Assembly (NCBI RefSeq): GCF_000400955.1
Contig: NC_021284.1
Coordinates: 930,001-994,000 of the forward strand
Source: Spiroplasma syrphidicola EA-1
GTDB taxonomy: Bacteria > Bacillota_I > Bacilli_A > Mycoplasmatales > Mycoplasmataceae
Length of the DNA stretch: 64,000 nucleotides
Reading direction: 5' to 3'
Shown here: positions 57,491 to 64,000 of the stretch, one piece after another
Layout: each line of letters begins with the position of its first letter
How positions within the stretch are numbered: the stretch's first letter is position 1
Position numbers and translations under genes: made by a program
Notes under the pieces: generated by a model
Told to the model about the DNA's origin: nothing
Seen by the model: only the letters and a program-made list of their open reading frames with translations
Databases searched by the model: none

Positions 57491-57586
57491 AACTTAACCC
57501 CACATTATTTTCATACTTATATTTTATCAATTAAAATAAAAAAAGTTATAGTAAAATATAACTTCATAACTAATCTTTAAATTTAA

Positions 57587-57677
57587 TGGCGGAACAAGAG
57601 AGACTCGAACTCTCGCGCCGGTTACCCGACCTAACACCTTAGCAGGGTGCCCTCTTCACCAACTTGAGTATTGTTCC
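57587..57677 (-). tRNA. tRNA-Ser(GCU)
   Basis: 91 bases with CCA, long variable arm, T-loop GTTCGAGTC, anticodon loop CTGCTAA (anticodon GCU, codons AGU/AGC). Confidence 0.94.
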
Positions 57678-57695
57678 AAATTGATTACAATTATT

Positions 57696-57723
57696 ATTAT
57701 ACAAAACTTAAATTATTAAACAA
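57696..57723 (-). promoter_or_regulatory. Promoter of tRNA-Ser(GCU)
   Basis: TTGTTT, 16-base spacer, TATAAT on the minus strand, 19 bases before the tRNA 5' end. Confidence 0.7.
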
Positions 57724-57787
57724 GTAAAACAACTATTTTTTTCGGAAATCTTTATCTAAAACTTTTTACGACAATAATTTTTTCTTC

Positions 57788-57815
57788 TTGACATCTATTG
57801 TTTTTCGGTTATATT
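57788..57815 (+). promoter_or_regulatory. Promoter of the SGNH hydrolase gene
   Basis: Consensus TTGACA, 16-base spacer, TATATT; about 30 bases upstream of the first possible start. Confidence 0.75.
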
Positions 57816-57843
57816 TAAAATAAGTTATTTTTACAACAAGGCA

Positions 57844-58854
57844 ATGGAGATGGTATTTCATATGTTATTTAATAACACAAAAGATAGTAATAAAACAGCA
57901 AAACCAGGAAATCAAAAACTTACTAATTTTTTTATTTTGGGTGATAGTTTAAGTGATTCAAATGGTCTGGCCACGGCTGGAACAGTTCTTTTAAATGCTG
58001 GAAAAACCGAAACAGTTGAGGCCATTATGATGCCCAAACCATTTGTCAATAATTCTTTTACAAATGGTGATGTGAGTGTTAAAGTGTTAGCGGAAAAAAT
58101 GGGTTGACCCCTAACAGCCGGATGAAGTTTCATATATAAAGATGAAAAATATAGTAAACATGGCAATAACTATGCTATTGCTGGGGCCACAACAGGGCCA
58201 ATGGATAACCTATTATCACGGCTATTTTTTAACCATTTCAATCTTGCAAACCAAGCAACCGCATTACTAGAACAACATAATGTTGGAACAACAGATTTAG
58301 TTATTGTTCAAATTGGTGGTAATGATTTAATTAACATTTTGACAGAAAATACTGAGCTGGCAGTTAAACAAAACCACCTAAATAATAGTTTAATTAATCT
58401 TGAACAAACTCTTAATGTCTTAATTACACAAGGAGTTAAAAATTTATTGTTAATTAATAGCGTTGATTTGGGAAGTATCCCCTATTTTCAAAATAATGAA
58501 CAACGTAAACTAGCAACAAAAATGACAAAAAAATATAATAGCGGAATTGATAAAATAATCACCAAAATAGCCGCCCAAAATGAAAAGATAATTATTAAAC
58601 AATATGATTTATTTACCCGTTCAAATCAATTTCTGTTGGCTTTTCAAGAGCTTGATCCTCACCATAATATTACTGATCCTTGTGTTAACTTTGATTTTAA
58701 AGAGCTGCGCACCGGAAAAATTATTCCAAAATATTATGATAATACTAGTCCCGAAAATTTAAGCAAACACTTCTTTTTTGATAATTTTCACCCAACAAGA
58801 TGGGCCCATCAAAAAGTCGCCGAAGATTTATACCAAATTATTGAAGCTTGATAA
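57844..58854 (+). CDS. SGNH/GDSL-family hydrolase
   Basis: About 330-336 residues, serine esterase/lipase fold. Block I is GDSLSDSNG with the catalytic Ser (about residue 35), Block III is GGNDLIN, and Block V is DNFHPTRWAH with Asp and His. No signal peptide is seen, so it may be cytosolic or exported atypically. Family members hydrolyse acyl esters, including phospholipids. The start is uncertain: ATG at 57844, 57850 or 57862 are in frame. Good promoter upstream. TGA codons are Trp, the last one directly before the TAA. Confidence 0.85.
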
Positions 58855-58867
58855 AAGTTTCTTTTTT

Positions 58868-60436
58868 TTAACCAATAACAATGTTTTCTTCAACATAACT
58901 ATATTCTTTTTTCCCTGTTCCTCGTACTGATACTAATAATGTTGATGAAACTCCTAATTGTCCAATAAACATTAACAGAATTAAAACTAACGTACTAAAA
59001 ACTCCTAGACCATACATCTCGGTAAAGGAAAAGGCACTTAATCCTACTGTCCCAAAGGCACTACAAATTGTAAATAAAACATTTAAGAAGTTTAAATGGG
59101 GATTTTCAGCACAAATAATTGTAACAGCTAGGCCAACAAGCATGCCGGAAATTACCGTGACAACTAATGCCCGTTTGACCGTTTCATTGGGGATTTTCCG
59201 TTTAAAGACGTTAACACTGTCATTATTCCGGATAACCGATCAAATTGCTAAAATAATAATCGCAAAGGTTGTTGTCCGAATCCCTCCAGCTGTTGAACTG
59301 GGAGCAGATCCAATAAACATCATCATCGACATAATTGCCCGCGATCCGGGTAAGAATTTGGTCATATCAACAGTTGAAAAACCAGCATTCCGCGTTGACA
59401 TGGTATTAAAAAAGACATTCATAAAACCATTCCAATTTGATGATGCTTGCGCTAAAATTGATTCTCCTGGAGCATTAATATTAACAAATTCAATTAACCA
59501 AACACCAAAAACTCCGACAAAGGAAATTAGAACATAGGTAATAAAGTTAATTTTAGTAAATAAACTAAATTTAACATTTTCCTTATTTTTTCAGGCAATA
59601 ATTTTACGTTTTAAATCATAAAAAGTTGGGAACCCTAAACCACCAATAACAAATTCAAATAAAAAGATAAATTGCATAAAATAGTTACCATTATATGGCA
59701 TTAACGATGAGTTTCCAATAATATCAAACCCAGCATTATTAATTGCTGATACGGAGTGAAAAACCCCACTTCATAAACTATTTCAAAAATCATGGTAAGT
59801 AACATTATCAATCATATGTTCCCCCGCTGTTGATCCTGGTGAAAAATAAAAATTAAAAAATAGTAGCACTGCGGCAATAAACTCAATGATAACTAAAAAA
59901 ATAAAACTATTTTTAATTAAATCCATTGTTTGACCAAAGTTACTGCTTCCGCGTTCCCCTTGGACTAATTGACGATCTTTAATTGAGATCCGACGCCCTA
60001 ATAAAACAAGCAACATTACTTTAAATGTTAAAACTCCAAAACCACCAATTTGGATTAGAACAATAATTATAAATTGGCCAAAAAAAGTATAATCAGCGGC
60101 AGCATTAGCAATTGATAATCCGGTATCAGAAAAAGCACTTGAAGCGGTAAATAATCCTACTAAGAAATTCCACTGAAAATTATATTCCCCAATGATTTCT
60201 CCCCAAGGATCATAAACAATGCGATTCCCAACAACAATCCCCGGAACAGATAATAGAAAACCGGTAATAAAAACAACTAAAACATAGATTAAAAATAGTT
60301 TTCCAGCGACTTTTGAAAACGGTAAAAAATGAAAGCGTGAGCGGGTGATTGGAGCAGCAGTATCTTCACCCTTGCCTTTACTTGGTTCATGCTTTCTTTT
60401 AAAAATATTTTTAAAAAATTGCTGATAAATCTGCAT
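58868..60436 (-). CDS. ktrB: KtrB/TrkH-family potassium channel subunit
   Basis: Membrane subunit of K+ uptake, 522 residues, four M1-P-M2 repeats. The filter loops are visible: SSAFSDTGLS, SAINNAGFD, STRNAGFST and SAFGTVGLS. Each P-loop contains the conserved Gly. An N-terminal cytoplasmic part is basic (KRKHEPSKGK). Start ATG at 60436 after AAGGGG. The partner KtrA is encoded divergently close by. Confidence 0.93.
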
Positions 60437-60541
60437 TAATTTATACCCCTTACCATCTCTATTTATTAATAACATTATACTACAAGGTCTTAATAATATC
60501 CGTATTAGTTAATAAAATAGCACTAAATCATTTTTTAAACA

Positions 60542-60578
60542 AAAATTCTCAATAAAGTTTTGCTTTATTGAGAATTTT
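60542..60578 (-). terminator. Terminator between the zinc-ribbon gene and ktrB
   Basis: Perfect 16-bp stem AAAATTCTCAATAAAG / CTTTATTGAGAATTTT with a 5-base loop, T-run on the minus strand. Confidence 0.9.
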
Positions 60579-60603
60579 AAAATTATTTTTCATAGTATTT
60601 AAA

Positions 60604-60792
60604 TCAAAATTTTTCCGGCCCAATCCGCTGATAATCTTCAATCATTTTTGGGGTTAAATCATACATACAAGTTGAACAACAACTTTGGTGTTCCTCAGTT
60701 GGTTCTCCACATAATACACAAGGGAAAATATCTGGGGCATTAAATTGGCGGCGAAAATGCGCTAAAATTTTTTCTTTATCATTTCTGGTCAT
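60604..60792 (-). CDS. Small zinc-ribbon-like protein between ktrA and ktrB
   Basis: 62 residues. Two Cys pairs, CVLC and CCSTC (FPCVLCGEPTEEHQSCCSTC), form a likely zinc knuckle; an amphipathic helix (KMIEDYQRIG) follows. No membrane segment. I chose the inner ATG after GAGGAAAGGA; upstream sequence in frame is AT-rich and unlike coding. Not recognised as a named family. Confidence 0.7.
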   Translation of the reverse strand: MTRNDKEKILAHFRRQFNAPDIFPCVLCGEPTEEHQSCCSTCMYDLTPKMIEDYQRIGPEKF

Positions 60793-60898
60793 AAAATTAA
60801 TCCTTTCCTCTTTTAAAAAGTTATTATGAATTAATATTACTAATCTTATTTTACCCCATTTTTCCGTAAATGTTAAGGGCCTAATCTTCGTGATATTT

Positions 60899-60927
60899 TT
60901 GCCTAAAAAAGTAAAAAATAGTATAAT
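60899..60927 (+). promoter_or_regulatory. ktrA promoter
   Basis: TTGCCT, 17-base spacer, TATAAT; 30 bases before the ktrA start. Confidence 0.75.
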
Positions 60928-60956
60928 GTTTATACTAGAAATTGAGGAGATAACAA

Positions 60957-61652
60957 ATGGCACGAAAAAAAAGTTTTGCAATTATCGGGATTAATAATTT
61001 TGGGCAAGCAATTGTTGATACATTAATTCAGAAAAAACAGCATATTATGGTTTTTGATATTGACCAAACAAAAATTAATAATATGGTGGCAAGTTATGAG
61101 CAAGTTGATGGTGTAGCGTTAGATACAACTATTAAAGCTAATTTAATTGAGCAAGGAATGGAACAATATGATACGGTAATTGTGACAATGGCGACAAATA
61201 TTGAGGCAAGTATTCTAACAATCATTAGTTTACAAGATATTGGTGTTGTTAATATTATTGCGAAAGCAAAAGATTCTCGTCACACAAGAATCTTAAAGGC
61301 ATTAGGAATCACTAATATTGTTCAACCAGATGTAATGGCTGGGCATATGACTGCTTCAAAAGCATTATTTGATGTTGATATTGAAATTCAAACAGTTGAT
61401 GAAAACTATGCATCAGTTTCAATTATTGTTACTGAACCTTCAATTGAAGGACAATCATTACTAGATTTACGTTTAATTAACAACAAGGACTATAATATTG
61501 TCCATGTTAAAAGAAAAGGCCGAATTATTTTGCCAGCTGATGTTGATACATTAAAATTAGGAGATGAATTATTAGTTATTTCAAAAATTAATGCAATTAA
61601 CGATTTAGTAATTAAACTGCAAACAACCGACAATGAAAAAGATGGAAAGTAA
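60957..61652 (+). CDS. ktrA: KtrA/TrkA regulatory subunit of potassium uptake
   Basis: 231 residues. An N-terminal RCK domain with the Rossmann motif GINNFGQAI and VFDIDQTKIN binds nucleotide and gates KtrB. A C-terminal RCK-C domain (SIEGQSLLDLRLINNKDYNIV) follows. Start ATG after GAGGAG. Monocistronic with a terminator at its stop. Divergent to the small zinc protein and ktrB. Confidence 0.95.
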   Translation: MARKKSFAIIGINNFGQAIVDTLIQKKQHIMVFDIDQTKINNMVASYEQVDGVALDTTIKANLIEQGMEQYDTVIVTMATNIEASILTIISLQDIGVVNIIAKAKDSRHTRILKALGITNIVQPDVMAGHMTASKALFDVDIEIQTVDENYASVSIIVTEPSIEGQSLLDLRLINNKDYNIVHVKRKGRIILPADVDTLKLGDELLVISKINAINDLVIKLQTTDNEKDGK

Positions 61653-61668
61653 TTTCCATCTATTTTTT
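61641..61668 (+). terminator. ktrA terminator
   Basis: GATGGAAA-GTAA-TTTCCATC followed by a T-run; contains the stop codon and faces the end of gatB. Confidence 0.85.
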
Positions 61669-63102
61669 TTGATTTTTAACAATTAACTCTTCGACAACTT
61701 TTTGGCCAATTTCTGGCGCTACTTGCCCTTTTGTTAACTTCATTAATTCTCCCATAAAGAATTTAATTACCCGTTCTGGGCGATCATCATATTGGGATAA
61801 CATTTCCCCATTAGCAACAATAATTGGTTCAATAATTGTTGCTATTTCAGCTGGGTCAGTAATTTGTTTTAAACCTAATTTATCAACTAAACTTTTTGGA
61901 CTGACATTTTCTTTTAATAAAATTGGTAAAATTGTCTTAACATGTTTTGTTGAAATCGTATTATCAGAAATTAAATTTAACATTTCTGCTAACTGTTCGG
62001 GTTGCAAAGTAATTTGTCCTCAAGTTAAACCATTTTGATTTAAATAACCTTGAATATCACCAATTAAATAATTCGCTAACATTGCATAATTTGTTGTTTG
62101 ACTAGCAGTTAATTCAAAAAAGCGCATTAAATTATAATCTTGTAGAATAACTTCAATTTCGGTTTCTTTTAACTGAAAATCTTTCTGATAACGAACCCTT
62201 TTTGCCGCTGGTAATTCTGGAATTTGTTTAATGACATCATTAATTCATTCTGGGGCTAACTTAATTGGGAAAATATTAGGTTCTGAAAAATATTTATAAT
62301 CGGTGGCATCAGTTTTTTTCCGCATTAAAACCGTTGATTTTGTTTTTTCATCAAAACGACGAGTTTCTTGCTCAACCGTTCCTCCCGTTAATAAAATTTG
62401 TGATTGACGGTTAATTTCATACTCAATTGCTTTTTCAACATTTGCCAAGGAATTTAAGTTTTTTAATTCAACTTTATTCCCATATTGTTTACTCCCAAAG
62501 GGACGTAAGGAAATATTAACATCACAACGTAATGATCCTTCATTCATTTTGGCATCACTAATATTTGCATATAATAAAATTTCCCGTAATTGCTCTAAAT
62601 ATTTACGAACTTGATAACTTGTTCGTAAAACTGGTTCTGTCACAATTTCAATCAACCCAATTCCAGCGCGATTATAATCTAATAAGGTTTTATCTTCATA
62701 ATGTAATTGTTTAGCCGTATCTTCTTCAATGTGTAAACGTTCAATTTTAACAACAACAGGAGTATTATCTTCATCAATAATTGTTAGATGTCCTCTTTTT
62801 CCAATTGGATAATATTGTTGGGTAATTTGGAATCCTTTTGATAAATCTGGATAGTAGTAATTTTTTCGATCAAATTGGACAATTGGGTCAATTTCAAGGT
62901 GCAAAGCATGACAAGCAATTAAAGCTAGCTCAACTCCTTTTTTATTAACGGTTGGCATTACACCAGGATATCCAAGATCCATAATATTAACTTTCGTATT
63001 TGGGGTTGCCCCATAACTAACTGGCCCCGGAGAAAACATTTTTGTTGTTGTTTTTAATTCAACATGATTTTCAATTCCAATAACAACTTCAAAATTATTC
63101 AT
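61660..63102 (-). CDS. gatB: Glu-tRNA(Gln)/Asp-tRNA(Asn) amidotransferase subunit B
   Basis: tRNA-binding kinase subunit of GatCAB, 480 residues. Signature VIGIENHVELKTTTKMF at the N-terminus, LDYNRAGIGLIEIVTEP and DVNISLRP follow; a YqeY-like helical domain at the C-terminus binds tRNA. TGA near 62245 and others are Trp. The start overlaps the gatA stop by eight bases; the ATG at 63126 is inside gatA and less likely. Confidence 0.96.
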
Positions 63103-64000
63103 TATCTTCTCCTCCTGGGGCAACAAGATTTTTTAACCCCGTAATTTCTTCGATTAATAAGCTAGCATTTAAAACAATTTGATCAGCAAACGGTTTGGCA
63201 TTAATATTTACCCCCACTGGTAAACCATCAACTAATGTTAACGGCACAGTAATTGATGGATTACCCATCATATTTGCTAAAACTAACAAATCATCAAAAT
63301 AAAATTCTAAATCTTCCTCTGTTAAAGTATGTGCTTTAACATCGCTAATTTTTGGTGCTACTGTTGTTGCTGATGGTAGCAATAAAATATCATAATTAGC
63401 AAAAACTTTTGTTAATTCATCAACAATTAAACGACGAACTCGTTTTGCTTTTAAAAATAATAAGGTCTGGTTATCTTTTGATAAGGCATATGATCCAATT
63501 GCATAACGACGTTTAACAACACGACCAAAACCACTAACCCGCGAATTAATCATAACATCTTCATATGTTTCACCTGGAACACGAAGACCAAAATTAATTC
63601 CATCTAACGCTGAATGGGTACTAATTGCTTCGGCATAAGAAATAATCATATAAACTGGTAATAATGTTTTTAATAACTGTTCTGGGAATGTTGCTTCACA
63701 AATTTCTACCCCTTGTTCTCTTAATTTTACAAATAACTCATTAAAAGCTGTTTTTAATTCTGGTGATAATTGCTTATGAACAAACGGAAAATACGCAAAC
63801 TTTTTCCCTTTTAAATCGGTTGTTAAGTTTTGATAATAATCTTTTTCTGAACTAGCCAATGATGTTGCATCTTGGTGATCATTTTTTGCTAAATAATCTA
63901 AAATGATGGCACTATCAACAACAGAACGGGTAAAATAACCAACTGTATCTAATGATGGTGCATATGGGATAACCCCAAAGCGTGAAATTAAACCATAACT
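63095..64000 (-). CDS. gatA: Glutamyl-tRNA amidotransferase subunit A, N-terminus cut by window edge
   Basis: Amidase-family subunit that releases ammonia from glutamine. About 301 C-terminal residues are visible, starting in SYGLISRFGVIPYAPSLDTV, the segment following the catalytic Ser-cisSer-Lys triad region. LPSATTVAPK, GNPSITVPL and LPVGVNINA are typical of the C-terminal half. The catalytic residues are beyond base 64000. Overlaps gatB. Confidence 0.95.
   Translation of the reverse strand, partial: SYGLISRFGVIPYAPSLDTVGYFTRSVVDSAIILDYLAKNDHQDATSLASSEKDYYQNLTTDLKGKKFAYFPFVHKQLSPELKTAFNELFVKLREQGVEICEATFPEQLLKTLLPVYMIISYAEAISTHSALDGINFGLRVPGETYEDVMINSRVSGFGRVVKRRYAIGSYALSKDNQTLLFLKAKRVRRLIVDELTKVFANYDILLLPSATTVAPKISDVKAHTLTEEDLEFYFDDLLVLANMMGNPSITVPLTLVDGLPVGVNINAKPFADQIVLNASLLIEEITGLKNLVAPGGEDNE

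Overview
The window is a chromosomal segment of a mollicute that reads UGA as tryptophan, most likely a Spiroplasma. The evidence is strong AT bias, dozens of in-frame TGA codons at conserved tryptophan positions, adjacent tRNA-Trp(CCA) and tRNA-Trp(UCA) genes, lipoprotein leaders of the spiroplasma type, and gene content such as an N-domain-less ClpB, GatAB and Ktr potassium uptake. Because TGA is sense, most genes look broken in a standard-code reading; coordinates here join the pieces.

Region 1 (1-6537) is the heat-shock block: dnaJ (cut by the left edge), dnaK, grpE and hrcA in one operon, then clpB with its own promoter and a near-consensus CIRCE operator. The hrcA promoter carries a compact CIRCE-like palindrome instead. 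Region 2 (6600-19700) holds metabolic and transport genes (HAD phosphatase, GlpX, aldo/keto reductase, DMT transporter, YitT protein), a membrane-anchored HExxH metalloprotease, an orphan corrinoid adenosyltransferase homologue, the peptidases PepF and PepA, and a large surface protein.

Region 3 (19700-31400) holds a small secreted protein, a membrane protein, the dhaKLM dihydroxyacetone phosphotransferase operon, and a lipoprotein followed by two very large repeat-bearing surface proteins in the same frame, separated only by TAA-ATG. A spiralin-sized lipoprotein lies next to them.

Region 4 (31400-41130) contains a 34-residue His/Cys/Asp-rich microprotein facing an MgtA-type magnesium ATPase, then the most unusual unit of the window. 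An orphan PTS EIIB leads a cluster with a DUF4091/GH123-like lipoprotein, two related surface proteins on either side of it, and a polytopic membrane protein. I propose it as a surface glycan-handling system.

Region 5 (41200-64000) is mainly housekeeping: tyrS, a YtxG/YtxH-like pair, pncB-ytpR-M42 peptidase, two DegV proteins, three tRNAs, a Fur-family regulator, acpP, a TMEM164/YwaF-like membrane protein, proS, cls, tRNA-Ser, an SGNH hydrolase, divergent ktrA/ktrB with a small zinc-ribbon-like protein, and gatB/gatA (gatA cut by the right edge). Within it, an unknown gene pair (52014-53736) has its ribosome-binding site inside the hairpin that follows proS. I saw no rRNA, CRISPR array, insertion sequence or viral gene.
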